DNA from: JBGSKV01 sp041740975
GTDB taxonomy: Bacteria > Bdellovibrionota_B > Oligoflexia > Oligoflexales > JALZUQ01
Reading direction: 5' to 3'
DNA length: 64,000 nt
Assembly (NCBI GenBank): GCA_041740975.1
Contig: JBGSKV010000105.1
Location: 17,813-81,812, forward strand
Part shown: positions 45,902 to 55,296 of the stretch, piece by piece
How positions within the stretch are numbered: the stretch's first letter is position 1
Layout of the letters: each line of letters starts with the position of its first letter
Translations under genes and position numbers: made by a program
The notes under the pieces: generated by a model
Told to the model about the DNA's origin: nothing
The model's database searches: none
The model's input: only the letters and a program-made list of their open reading frames with translations

Positions 45902-48900
45902 TCAGAGCTTTAATTTAGCCACAAAATTCAGAAGGGACTCGATATGAGGAGAATTGCTTGCCATATCGTTGTAAGAGAATTCATCTCTTCCATCGACGAG
46001 GTCCAGTTGTGTAATGAATTCAACAATTCCGATGAGGTTCAAGGACTCAGCCAATAGGATTTTATATAGGTGATCTCTCATGGAAAATTGCATTTTCGCG
46101 ATATCCCGAGCTTCCGTGTTGGCGATAACCGAAGCAAATGAAGCCAGTTTCTGTGGAGAAATTTGGGCGAGGAAAAGGATCAATGGATTATTACGCTGCG
46201 TCAGTTTTAGCTTCACTTTTTGGACCGCTGTCATCTTATGGTACGCCAAAATGCTACTAAGCACTGGGAATATCTCTTCGCGAGCCTTCAAGTTTAAGCA
46301 GACGTGATAGCCTAGACGAACACCCCATATCTCATTCAAAATGCCAAACAAAAAGAAACTCACTGGCTTAGCGCGATAATATGCTTCATCGAAAAATACG
46401 GCCCGTCGCTTTCCATCGTAAAAGATCTGACTCCCAAGTCCCGGCAGGTGAAAGGCTTGATACTGAGTTTTCTCAAAACGTGGGCCATATTTGTTGAGAC
46501 CTACTTCCGCTAGATAGCCTTTATCCCAAGACCGCGGTTCACATGCTGTAACAATCTTCTCAGGATCGGCACCAAGTTGACGGACAAATCCTTCAAAGGT
46601 GAACTTCGAATCGAACATTTGCACAAGCACTGGTGTCAAATAAACTAAAAATCGAAAAAACTCGTTGTAGAGGTTCTCACTAAACATATCATCGGCTATT
46701 CGATCGCGTGAATCAGTCGAATAAGTCCATGCATTGATATCTCGCCAGACTTTCATATGCCAGTTGCTGATAGGTTGAAGACTTCCACTTAAGAGACTAA
46801 CGGCCTGGATAGCCACATGTTTTTCAAGCTCCTTCTCAAAAGGAGTACGCATAAGCGCTTCCGCTATGCCGGGGTCCACGGTCTGGGCCTCAACTATTTC
46901 ACGCCAATTATAAACTCGACCAGAAAGCAAACTATTGTTGTTCATGCCCGTCGAAAGAGACATGAGCTCGAGTTGCTTCGTATCTAAATTAGAAGAAGCA
47001 TATTCAGCTCCGGTGGGCTCCATTGATGATGAGCCAAAAATCGGATCATTTTCAATGGAAGAGACATATCCTGACTCTTCTGAATCAGCTATGTCAGGCT
47101 CTTGTTCTTCTTCCATTTCTTCATGCGAATCTTCAAGAGCGTCTTCTTGTGAAGCCACTTCGACTTCGTCTTCGGCATCTTCCGCGCTATCTTCAGCCTC
47201 TACTTCAGTCGCCTCTGATTCAGTCTCTGTCGGCACAACTTCGTCAGAGGTTTCTTCAGCGTGCTGCTCTTCCACATTAAAATCTACATCATAAGTCGGG
47301 TCGACCTCTGGCACAGGTTCAGCAGCATCATCGGAGTACTGAATGCTCGGAGTTGATTGATCAGTGTATTCTGATGCATCGACTGGACTAGACTCGGCAT
47401 AGGCCATCGCTTCGTCACCTTCACCAAAGCTAATTTCGAAAGCGACTTCTTCTAATGGTTTAGATTCTGATTCGTTTTTTTCAACGGAATCTCCGCTGAA
47501 TTCTTCGGAGATCTCTTCACTCGGCCCTTCAAACATCTCCATAGGATCCTGATCAAACTCGCCTTCTTGTTCAACGGGTATCTCGCCCGATTCCTCTTCC
47601 ACAGCACTTTCAACTTCGACTGGCACGTCAAAAACAACGGGAGCTTCGAAGTCTAACTCTAAACCTTCTTCATCCGGTGAAGTGGCGATAGGAGTGCCGC
47701 TCATTGCCGATGGGTTTGAAGGCATGACCGCTGTATCTTCAGCATTGTCTGTATGGGGAACCATGTTGCTTAAACTGAACTCGACTGACAAATTTAAGTC
47801 GCCAAAAGGCTCCTCATTCATCAATTTATTTCGGCTTTCGTTCGAATTTAAGTCTTCGAAGTTAATGACACCGACTTCGACGCGTTTGCCACTTCCGCTT
47901 CCTGATAGAAGTTGGTTCTGTTTGAGGAGTCTGGTTTCTTCTCCTTCTTCTTTGAACATTTCCTCTTCGAGAGTCGGACTAGCGAAGCCTATTGCCGTCG
48001 ATGCAGCCGATTCTCGAGGCTCCCGGCGCTCAATGGGCTCAGTGCCAGGAAGTTGATTGAGGAAGGTACGTTCTTCATTAAACTCAGGGGATCCTTCAGG
48101 ATGTTCACTTTTCGCAGCTTCGGGCTCCGGCGGAGGCCCAAATAAACCAGACTTAACTTTATCCAACTCCATATTGAGCGACTGCAAAGTAACGTCGTGA
48201 CTCTCAAGCAAGTCCTGATTGAGTTCAAGCTCTGGAATTAAGAAATCCAAATATTCAATGAGGAGTTCCGGACTACCGATTTCTTTGATTAAATAGTAGT
48301 AAGGTAACCATACCCTGAGATCTTCCTTATCCAATGAGTAAGCCTGGCCATAGAATAAAAAGGCATCGGCTTTGTTATCGGTATTCGCCACCAACCAATT
48401 TGCGAGAAAAACAAAAATTTCCTGCATGATTCTTGGTGAAAAACTGACAGTCTCTGCAGCCAAAACTAGAGCTCTATACAGATCTTCTATAGTCTTTTCA
48501 TACTTAATATACATTGTCTCAGCCGAAGCGATATGATCATACCAAAGTCCGATGTCATCTATCAACGCCGTCGCTTCCACAATAGATGAAACGCAACTCT
48601 CAGCATTGTCACTGATCCCGGCCTTCAGCATGAGGAGATCGTAAGTCTTGATTCCGCAGCTGGTAACGTGATTTAGAAAAGAATGCGCCTCGTCAAATTT
48701 TGCATCACCAATGAAGCCCTGCACTCGATCAATAAGCAAGCGTTCAAGCTCATGAGACGTAAACAACTCACCGCCTCTAGTAATGAATGCCTTGAGTTCC
48801 TCGGCGTTCGGGAAATCAGATAAGCCAACATAACGCTGCCAAGCAGATTTTTCTTCTTCATTTTTGCCCAGCTTAGCTAGCAAGCGAATCACATGTCGCT

Positions 48901-51900
48901 GCCCAATTAAGTGAGTTGGATCCAGCATCGTGGCCGCTTCGAAGTACTGAAGTGCTCGTTCAGAGTCCTGAAAGGCGGACTCACAAATTTCACCAATCGC
49001 CAAACACCACTCGAGACGGTGTTTGGCATGTTCGATTTGCTGCATTTGAAATTCTAAGCATTGAATATAGGGTTCAATCGTTGACCCTGACATGCAGATG
49101 AGCCGATACTCCTCAATTTCCTCAATTGACATTAGGCCGCTTGTAGCCATGATGGAGTAGCAAGTCATTAAACTAACATTGGGCTCTTCCTCGATTTGCT
49201 TGGCATAAGACAATGCATGCTTAGCGGCAGCGAATCTCTTTTCTGTCGAGTCTCCTAGAAGTGGATTTGTCACGAGGTAATTGACTAAATATTTTGGATC
49301 CGAACCGAGGACTTCGAGAACCCTAGCTTCCGCAAACAAACTTGCATGGCCATGCTCAATCGCCTCTTTCAGATATGGTGCATACTCATGGTCGCCATGT
49401 GTCATCAAATGCTTCGCTAGCGCGCGCGCACGCTCTTCGTGATCATGCGAAACCTTCACGAACTCATCGAAAAGAAAACACGAAACTCGCGAAACAATCG
49501 CATCCGTCTTATCTTTGAGAAAGTCCAAAGTCATGAGAATGAATTCGTTCTTCATTTCAATGTTTTCGACGTCGCCCAGGGAACTCAACAAGAAGGCCGC
49601 GAACTTTTCAGAATTGCCGTCCGCCATCAGTTTGCCAAATGCCTGCATAAATAGATCGTTTTGGCCACTATTGAGAAGGAACTGTTGTACAGCTAAAGGC
49701 CTCAAATCGGAAAGGGCCATATCTTTCGTGTCCGTCATATTTCGCAACATCGTGCTTTTGGCGTTAGTGTCCAAATGCTTCATTCGATCATTCAAAACCT
49801 CACCTGGATCCAGGTGCGAATCAGAAGATTCGGCTTGCTGGACAAGACGCTGAAAAACCTCGGTGTTGATTTTTGAGAACTTATTCGCTTTTTGTAGAAA
49901 GTTAGCCGACACGGCAGGCTGTTTCAAGCGCTCATCGTGAATACGTGCAATTAAACCTAATCGTTTCGCCTTTGCTTCTTCCTGCTCAAGCGTCGGATCC
50001 GTCAATAGTTGCTGTTCAATACTGTTGACGATCGAAGCCCAGTCGGCTCGGCTATCAAGGTCTTCATCTAGAGAACGTTCGATATTGGCATCATTGAGCA
50101 AGTTACGCTGAACTAGTGTTTTAAATGAACGCCATTTTTGCTCCGAGCCAACTTTCTGTTCGTTGTCGATTTGACAGATTCGCAGGTAGTAATTGATAGC
50201 TTTTTTATCGTCGGCTGGAAGCACTTCAATCTTTTTCTCAAAGAGCGACACCAATTGATCAAACTCGCCATTCTTGTCATACACTCGCTCTAGTCGCTCG
50301 TACACGGGTGCATATTGAGGACAAAGCTCGATGGCCATGATAAAGCGACGAAGAGCCAGCTTTGGTTTATTGAGTTGATCAAGCCACAAATCGCCTGCAA
50401 GCGTATGCATTTCTGCCAAATGTTCAGTGGTAAATCCATGTTCACCATTGGCGTATTCATCTAAGTGTTGTAGGGCCTGCCTAGGTTGGTTTTGTCGCAA
50501 ATACAATTGCGTAACAGCAAGGACTAGTTCAGCAGTGACGTAACCACCGTGAAGGGCCTTCACGCCAAAATGAATAGCTTCGTCTATCTTGCCTTGACCT
50601 GCATACAGGTCAGAGATGCGAGCCAGATAGTTTGTTTCTGCTTCTTCAATTTTGAGTGATTTCTTAAGTAGCGAAATCTCTTCATCCGCAGTTACAGCCT
50701 TACTCGAAATGGAAACAATTTTGTTGAGAATTCTAGGGATGTCGCCATATTTTTTGAGGACATTCCTGTAAAACCGATGGGCAACGGCAGGATCTTTTTG
50801 CGCCCACAGGTCACCAAGAAGTTCCGCAAGTACAAACCCATGCGACTCCAAAGACTCGGGGGCAATCTTTAGAAGTTCAGCTGCAAAGTGACTGAGTTCG
50901 TCTAAGGCCTTTTCTTTTTCTTTGATACCCAAAAGGTACGTGACTACGAAACTCCACGCAGTTATAGAATCACGATAGGCCCCTCCCGTGACATACTCGT
51001 ATATCTCTTTTTCATTGGCACCCGAGAGACCAGAGAAACCCAGCAAATCAAGTCCAAGCTTAGAACAGTGCTTACTTTCTTCCGAACCGATAGCAGCGAA
51101 AGTTTTGCCACTTTCACCCATCGAAATGTCGGCAACAGCCTGTGCATATTCTGAATGCAGCTCCACGATCTCAAGTGCATTGACAGGCAATCCCATTTCA
51201 TTGGGCCGAAGTCCGGTTTCATTCTGAACGACATAAGATAGCTTGATGCCTTTATCAGAAATCTCAACCGCTATGCTATCGCCGGTGTCGCCGAAAAGCA
51301 AACCACCCAAGTTTGCCAATGCTTCTGCTTCACTTGAACTTTGGAAACAAGCCTGGAAAACCTGCGAAAAGAATTTTGAAAGGCGGCTGGTTGATTTAAT
51401 GAAGTCGAACGCCTCTGTGGCAGCGTTTCCAAAAAACTCTTGAGTGAACGCGGATAACCCTAACAATAATCCCACCGGCGGATACTGAATCGCCAAGTAA
51501 TCGTAGAAATACACACAAATGTCACCACGATTCTGACTGACATGAAATTTGAATCCCAGATAGGATTGTGGACACCCTTTGCCCTTGACTGATATGGGAG
51601 CGTTTACGCTAACGAGCACATCGCCGTCTTTACATTTGACAATATCACAGACAATATTCGTTTCCATTTCGGAAGAAATACGCTGCTTCAAACGTCGCGC
51701 GATTGCATCAAACGATAGATACATTTCACATTCAAGTAATTGAGGATCGTCTAAGTTGGTATCCATACTTAGATGGCGAAATTGCCAAGAGTTATTTACA
51801 TTATTTTTGTTTTCTTCTTGTGGTTCATGATATTCCCAAATACCTGGACGCGCCTCGGACATGCTAAAGCCGAGAGCGCTTAGCCAATCCCAATTGCCCG

Positions 51901-51973
51901 ATCCGAGATTTTGTTTTTTAAGGGCCATGCAAGAATATCCCAATAACCCAGCGACCATCGCTGGATACCCCAT
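45902..51973 (-). CDS. Very large TPR protein with acidic linker
   Basis: About 2000 residues, no signal peptide, no known enzyme motif. Residues ~1-380 are globular and unrecognised. TPR/helical repeats occupy ~390-680 and ~1000-1290 ('LARISDLYAGQGKIDEAIHF', 'LYLRQNQPRQALQHLDEYA'). A region at about 1300-1660 is dominated by Glu/Asp/Ser and should be disordered. The last ~360 residues are again globular and hydrophobic-rich ('FFRFLVYLTPVLVQMFDSKF'). Such proteins occur in myxobacteria and bdellovibrios, with unknown roles. The start is uncertain: ATG 51973 or ATG 51928. It is separated from mtnP by 39 nt and may be co-transcribed with it. Confidence 0.85.
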   Translation of the reverse strand: MGYPAMVAGLLGYSCMALKKQNLGSGNWDWLSALGFSMSEARPGIWEYHEPQEENKNNVNNSWQFRHLSMDTNLDDPQLLECEMYLSFDAIARRLKQRISSEMETNIVCDIVKCKDGDVLVSVNAPISVKGKGCPQSYLGFKFHVSQNRGDICVYFYDYLAIQYPPVGLLLGLSAFTQEFFGNAATEAFDFIKSTSRLSKFFSQVFQACFQSSSEAEALANLGGLLFGDTGDSIAVEISDKGIKLSYVVQNETGLRPNEMGLPVNALEIVELHSEYAQAVADISMGESGKTFAAIGSEESKHCSKLGLDLLGFSGLSGANEKEIYEYVTGGAYRDSITAWSFVVTYLLGIKEKEKALDELSHFAAELLKIAPESLESHGFVLAELLGDLWAQKDPAVAHRFYRNVLKKYGDIPRILNKIVSISSKAVTADEEISLLKKSLKIEEAETNYLARISDLYAGQGKIDEAIHFGVKALHGGYVTAELVLAVTQLYLRQNQPRQALQHLDEYANGEHGFTTEHLAEMHTLAGDLWLDQLNKPKLALRRFIMAIELCPQYAPVYERLERVYDKNGEFDQLVSLFEKKIEVLPADDKKAINYYLRICQIDNEQKVGSEQKWRSFKTLVQRNLLNDANIERSLDEDLDSRADWASIVNSIEQQLLTDPTLEQEEAKAKRLGLIARIHDERLKQPAVSANFLQKANKFSKINTEVFQRLVQQAESSDSHLDPGEVLNDRMKHLDTNAKSTMLRNMTDTKDMALSDLRPLAVQQFLLNSGQNDLFMQAFGKLMADGNSEKFAAFLLSSLGDVENIEMKNEFILMTLDFLKDKTDAIVSRVSCFLFDEFVKVSHDHEERARALAKHLMTHGDHEYAPYLKEAIEHGHASLFAEARVLEVLGSDPKYLVNYLVTNPLLGDSTEKRFAAAKHALSYAKQIEEEPNVSLMTCYSIMATSGLMSIEEIEEYRLICMSGSTIEPYIQCLEFQMQQIEHAKHRLEWCLAIGEICESAFQDSERALQYFEAATMLDPTHLIGQRHVIRLLAKLGKNEEEKSAWQRYVGLSDFPNAEELKAFITRGGELFTSHELERLLIDRVQGFIGDAKFDEAHSFLNHVTSCGIKTYDLLMLKAGISDNAESCVSSIVEATALIDDIGLWYDHIASAETMYIKYEKTIEDLYRALVLAAETVSFSPRIMQEIFVFLANWLVANTDNKADAFLFYGQAYSLDKEDLRVWLPYYYLIKEIGSPELLIEYLDFLIPELELNQDLLESHDVTLQSLNMELDKVKSGLFGPPPEPEAAKSEHPEGSPEFNEERTFLNQLPGTEPIERREPRESAASTAIGFASPTLEEEMFKEEGEETRLLKQNQLLSGSGSGKRVEVGVINFEDLNSNESRNKLMNEEPFGDLNLSVEFSLSNMVPHTDNAEDTAVMPSNPSAMSGTPIATSPDEEGLELDFEAPVVFDVPVEVESAVEEESGEIPVEQEGEFDQDPMEMFEGPSEEISEEFSGDSVEKNESESKPLEEVAFEISFGEGDEAMAYAESSPVDASEYTDQSTPSIQYSDDAAEPVPEVDPTYDVDFNVEEQHAEETSDEVVPTETESEATEVEAEDSAEDAEDEVEVASQEDALEDSHEEMEEEQEPDIADSEESGYVSSIENDPIFGSSSMEPTGAEYASSNLDTKQLELMSLSTGMNNNSLLSGRVYNWREIVEAQTVDPGIAEALMRTPFEKELEKHVAIQAVSLLSGSLQPISNWHMKVWRDINAWTYSTDSRDRIADDMFSENLYNEFFRFLVYLTPVLVQMFDSKFTFEGFVRQLGADPEKIVTACEPRSWDKGYLAEVGLNKYGPRFEKTQYQAFHLPGLGSQIFYDGKRRAVFFDEAYYRAKPVSFFLFGILNEIWGVRLGYHVCLNLKAREEIFPVLSSILAYHKMTAVQKVKLKLTQRNNPLILFLAQISPQKLASFASVIANTEARDIAKMQFSMRDHLYKILLAESLNLIGIVEFITQLDLVDGRDEFSYNDMASNSPHIESLLNFVAKLKL

Positions 51974-52477
51974 ACTCCAGAAATATCGTCGAAGCGTTGA
52001 AAAACTTGATCATGGTCAGTTCTTAAGGCTCGGGTTTTATGAGGGTTTTGCCGCTTATTTTCATTTTCCAAAAGTGGGTGCGGGCGCGTTGTTTTGGTAT
52101 TGAGCTTAGCCCACATTCGGATTTCCAGCCGCGCAACTATTTCTTACGAAATCCTGCCGTCTAACCTCATACATGTAATGTAAGAAAATTCAGTTCTCTC
52201 AGGCTTTAATCCATGCAGAAAGTTTATTATCTTTCATCTGCATATAAACAAAACGAGAAAAAAGTTATCATTTGATTTTTTTGGATTGTGTAGATGCCCA
52301 CATTGCGAAGTTCAGTTTTCTGAATGGCGGGCCCTTCCTGCAGCGACCTCGTTGATACATCATAAAGAACCGTAAATTCAGTGGTTTAAAAAAGTTTTGA
52401 GAAACAGCTAAATTTCGCGATCCGACCTCCGATGCATGGTCTGTACGACAAGGCCAATGCCTTTACAGGAGTCCTTC
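51974..52477. other. Intergenic region with no gene seen
   Basis: About 500 nt between the divergent TPR gene and the PilZ gene. It must hold promoters for both, but no -35/-10 pair stands out on either strand, and no hairpin or tRNA is seen. A short open frame at 52436-52477 is only an upstream extension of the PilZ gene, which lacks a ribosome-binding site there. Confidence 0.5.
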
Positions 52478-53185
52478 ATGAAACCGATCTGCATGTTGTC
52501 CATTGGCGACCGCGCCGTCACCTCCGAACTCGATCGCGCAGGTTATAAAAAAATGGGTGTACAAGTCCTCTCCGCTGATAACTTCTCGGAAGCGACAAGC
52601 ATTATGAAAAAAAATAAGGTTGATATCATATCTGTCAACTTAGACTGCGCTCATTTCAACACTCTACAAACATGCCGTTATTTCAAAGAAAACGCCGAAA
52701 CGAAAGCGCTTCCAATAATAGGGACAAGCGTGCGAGCGTCCGCGAAACTAAGAAAAGACGCATTAGAACATGGGGTCGATCTTTTCATTGAGCAACCCAT
52801 TCCAAGGCCTTACTTTATTGAAAAAATAAAAGGTTTGCTTGAACATAGCGTACGGTCTAATGATCGGGTTGATTTCGCGGGTCGCGTAGAATTAATAAAA
52901 GGTGATAGACCTATTCATATTGACGTCATGGATATTTCCCCGACGGGAATTCTTGTCGGAATGAGCATCGCCTTGAATGAAGTTGTCCAGTTCAATGTCA
53001 CACTACCAGGGCAAAAGAAACCTATGAAATTGACGGGGGTGGTTGTACGCAAAATTGCCGCGGACGCATCTGGCCCTGAACGCATCGCCATTCAGTTTAC
53101 GGACTTAAACGCCGAATTTAAAAAGAGATTAGAAGATTACGTTCGCACGCATAAGCACGAAGGCGAGTTGCGTTACTACCTATAA
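52478..53185 (+). CDS. Receiver-like plus PilZ domain protein
   Basis: 235 residues. Residues ~1-120 have the alternating alpha/beta layout of a response-regulator receiver ('PICMLSIGDRAVTSELDRAG', 'KKNKVDIISVNLDCAHFNTL', 'TKALPIIGTSVRASAKLR', 'HGVDLFIEQPIPRPYFIEKI'), but at the usual phospho-Asp position I read Asn, with Asp three residues later. Residues ~125-235 look like PilZ with 'HIDVMDISPTGILVG' (DxSxxG); the preceding Arg motif is poor. It is probably a c-di-GMP-linked regulator that does not need phosphorylation. The ATG has AGGAG 7 nt upstream. Confidence 0.72.
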   Translation: MKPICMLSIGDRAVTSELDRAGYKKMGVQVLSADNFSEATSIMKKNKVDIISVNLDCAHFNTLQTCRYFKENAETKALPIIGTSVRASAKLRKDALEHGVDLFIEQPIPRPYFIEKIKGLLEHSVRSNDRVDFAGRVELIKGDRPIHIDVMDISPTGILVGMSIALNEVVQFNVTLPGQKKPMKLTGVVVRKIAADASGPERIAIQFTDLNAEFKKRLEDYVRTHKHEGELRYYL

Positions 53186-53202
53186 GTTAGTATACCTATC
53201 CT

Positions 53203-54318
53203 ATGATCCAGGCATCAGGATGGGGTTACGTGTCCGTTTTAGCCACACAAAATTTCTATGATTTGAACGCACGAGAATTGGAAGTGCTCTGTCGAACTTT
53301 GTCGATATCTACCGTTCATGTCAATACACTGATACGCGGAATCTACAAACAAGGTGAGGCTCCTAGCCAAACTGGCAAAGGACTTCTTCCCAATGCACTT
53401 CGCAAACATCTTTTGCAAAATGTTCAGTTTGCTCTACCCGAAATTCACGCGGCCCATATTTCGAGATACGATGATTCGGTCAAGCTTGTTCTCAAACTTC
53501 ACGACGGTCAGTTCATCGAGTCCGTTCTGATGCCTGAGACGGCTCGTATAACCCTTTGCGTATCTTCACAAGTTGGTTGTAAGCGAGCCTGCAGTTTCTG
53601 TCATACAGGCCGGATGGGTCTAAAGCGAAATTTGAGCGCCTCTGAGATTGTCGGTCAGGTTGTCGTTGCCAACAGGTGGATGCTCGAAAACTCCCAGTGG
53701 CTGGTACAGCGCCCTTACACTCAAAAGAGAGTAACCAATATTGTATTTATGGGCATGGGTGAGCCACTCGATAACTTTGATTCTCTCATCAAATCTATTG
53801 AGATACTGATGCATCCCAATGGTCTCAATATGGGACCTCGCAAGATTTCCGTTTCCACTTCGGGCCATTTGGAAGGACTTCGCAAGCTTCGCGCCATCTT
53901 TCCGCAAATTCCTATCGCCATCAGTTTGCACGCCACTAATGAACGTGTGCGACGCCAGCTCATGCCCATCACTCGAGACTGGCCATTGCAGGAAATTCTT
54001 ACTTATATAGACGAACTTGTTTCCACGAAAAAACATAAAAATCCACTGATTCAGTATACGATGATCAAAGGCGTCAATGACAAAATTGAGGATGCGGAAA
54101 AACTTGTCGAATTTTTTGCCGGCAAAGATATTAAAGTAAATCTCATTCCATTCAATACTGTCGAACCAAGTCAGTTTAGTTGTCCAGAGGCAGAAACTAT
54201 CCAAGCGTTTAGAGATGTCCTACACAAAGGTCGCGTACGTAGCTTAGTTCGCTATAGTAAAGGTCAAGATATCAATGCTGCTTGTGGGCAGCTCGTTGAC
54301 AAATCGAATTTGAATTAA
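53203..54318 (+). CDS. rlmN: Dual-specificity RNA methyltransferase RlmN
   Basis: A radical-SAM enzyme methylating C2 of A2503 in 23S rRNA and A37 in tRNA. The cluster motif is CKRACSFC in 'CVSSQVGCKRACSFCHTG'; 'NIVFMGMGEPLDNFDSLIKS', 'RKISVSTSGHLEGLRKL', 'IAISLHATNERVRRQLMP' and the C-terminal methyl-carrying Cys in 'SKGQDINAACGQL' are also seen. Length 371 is typical. The start could be ATG 53203 or a GTG about 27 nt further in. Its stop abuts that of the convergent HAMP gene. Confidence 0.95.
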   Translation: MIQASGWGYVSVLATQNFYDLNARELEVLCRTLSISTVHVNTLIRGIYKQGEAPSQTGKGLLPNALRKHLLQNVQFALPEIHAAHISRYDDSVKLVLKLHDGQFIESVLMPETARITLCVSSQVGCKRACSFCHTGRMGLKRNLSASEIVGQVVVANRWMLENSQWLVQRPYTQKRVTNIVFMGMGEPLDNFDSLIKSIEILMHPNGLNMGPRKISVSTSGHLEGLRKLRAIFPQIPIAISLHATNERVRRQLMPITRDWPLQEILTYIDELVSTKKHKNPLIQYTMIKGVNDKIEDAEKLVEFFAGKDIKVNLIPFNTVEPSQFSCPEAETIQAFRDVLHKGRVRSLVRYSKGQDINAACGQLVDKSNLN

Positions 54319-54813
54319 TTAGGATTTTTTAGATGTTTTTTTGGGAGTGCCATGTCGCTCTTCAAGCTTTTCGGCCATTGCATTAAGTTTGGCAACTAGC
54401 CGTTGAAGATCATCTTTTTCACGAATACGAGCGCGACGGTGATAATCACCCTTTTGAATTTGGTCCACAAATCTCTCAATGGAAACCAGTGGTCCATAGA
54501 CTTTATGAGTCATAAAAAAAACAACCGTACACAATGTCGCCAAATAAACTAAAAACACTAGCCCCAGGCGCCAAGCATTTCTTTTGAAGACATCGTCCAC
54601 GACAATTTCCCAACGAACATTCGGATCCGTAACCCCAAAAATATCCATGACGTTTTGATACTGTTCGTAGAATGCGAGAACAAATAACCCTGCGCTTATC
54701 AAAACAAAAACAACAGAAATCCCAATCGCGTAAAGTCCCAAGCGCAGCTGCTTGAAGGGCTCTATGACGGTCGATCGCCAGTTTCGGCGGGCTCTTTTGC
54801 TGTCTTTTGTCAT
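54319..54813 (-). CDS. Two-helix membrane protein with HAMP domain
   Basis: 164 residues: a basic N-terminal tail, TM1 ('LGLYAIGISVVFVLISAGLF', about 25-47), a ~40-residue periplasmic loop, TM2 ('WRLGLVFLVYLATLCTVVFF', about 81-100) and a cytoplasmic HAMP domain ('VYGPLVSIERFVDQIQKGDY', then 'DDLQRLVAKLNAMAEKLEER'). No kinase, cyclase or chemotaxis output domain follows; it ends in a Lys-rich tail. It could be a signalling adaptor. Such stand-alone HAMP proteins are known, and the partner is not visible here. Confidence 0.8.
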   Translation of the reverse strand: MTKDSKRARRNWRSTVIEPFKQLRLGLYAIGISVVFVLISAGLFVLAFYEQYQNVMDIFGVTDPNVRWEIVVDDVFKRNAWRLGLVFLVYLATLCTVVFFMTHKVYGPLVSIERFVDQIQKGDYHRRARIREKDDLQRLVAKLNAMAEKLEERHGTPKKTSKKS

Positions 54814-55032
54814 GACGAATTCGTCCTTTAGTCACACGTGGTTTCGGTCACTCTGCTCAATCCATAACCCCTTAAACCATAACATCTTATCATAATTGAT
54901 GTTTTTTTGCTCCTTCCGACCCTCAGAGCGTCTTGTCGAAAAGGTGGCGCTGTAATAAAGTACCCTCCTAGTTTGAGATTAGAGGCATAATTTATTTTGC
55001 CCAAACTTATGTAAAAGCTCAGGAGATTGACA

Positions 55033-55140
55033 TTGAACGGTTCTCGACACAGAAGAAAACACGCTAAGGGTAGACGTAAAATTGGTCGCAAAAAACGACG
55101 TATGCGTCGCAAAAGACGTGAGTTAAGAAGTAAAAAGTAA
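55033..55140 (+). CDS. 35-residue Arg/Lys-rich small protein (possible ribosome-associated peptide)
   Basis: A TTG-started frame encodes 'MNGSRHRRKHAKGRRKIGRK' followed by another 15 residues of which nearly all are Arg or Lys. More than half of the 35 residues are basic. It has an excellent ribosome-binding site (AGGAG, 7 nt upstream) and is followed 19 nt later by a strong intrinsic terminator, so it looks like a genuine monocistronic gene. Size and composition resemble the AURKAIP1/COX24 (mS38-like) small proteins such as actinobacterial bS22, and to a lesser extent bTHX. Family assignment is inference; the open frame, site and terminator are seen. Confidence 0.68.
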   Translation: MNGSRHRRKHAKGRRKIGRKKRRMRRKRRELRSKK

Positions 55141-55159
55141 AAATCAGTGCTTATAAACT

Positions 55160-55211
55160 GATGCCTCATAGGAGACTGCGATCGAGCTTTCATATCTATG
55201 AGGCATCTTTT
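55160..55211 (+). terminator. Intrinsic terminator of the small basic protein gene
   Basis: GATGCCTCATAG (55160-55171) pairs perfectly with CTATGAGGCATC (55196-55207), followed by TTTTGTT. The loop is 24 nt, longer than usual. It lies just before the promoter of the lon-like gene. Confidence 0.72.
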
Positions 55212-55217
55212 GTTCAT

Positions 55218-55246
55218 TTGTCATTCGTCGGTTTTGCCATTACAAT
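55218..55246 (+). promoter_or_regulatory. Promoter of the lon-like/epmA operon
   Basis: TTGTCA (55218-55223), a 17-nt spacer and TACAAT (55241-55246) give 5/6 matches in each box. It lies about 50 nt before the ATG at 55297. No heat-shock-type promoter is visible. Confidence 0.58.
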
Positions 55247-55296
55247 AATCCCAATTCTCAATTTACAACTTAACGTAGTGGAAGCGGTACCATCCC

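Noticed and set aside
46935..47294. Long plus-strand open frames rich in Ser/Cys opposite the acidic linker of the TPR gene
   Set aside because: They are the antisense reading of Glu/Asp/Ser codons, with no start signals; the minus-strand gene explains the region.
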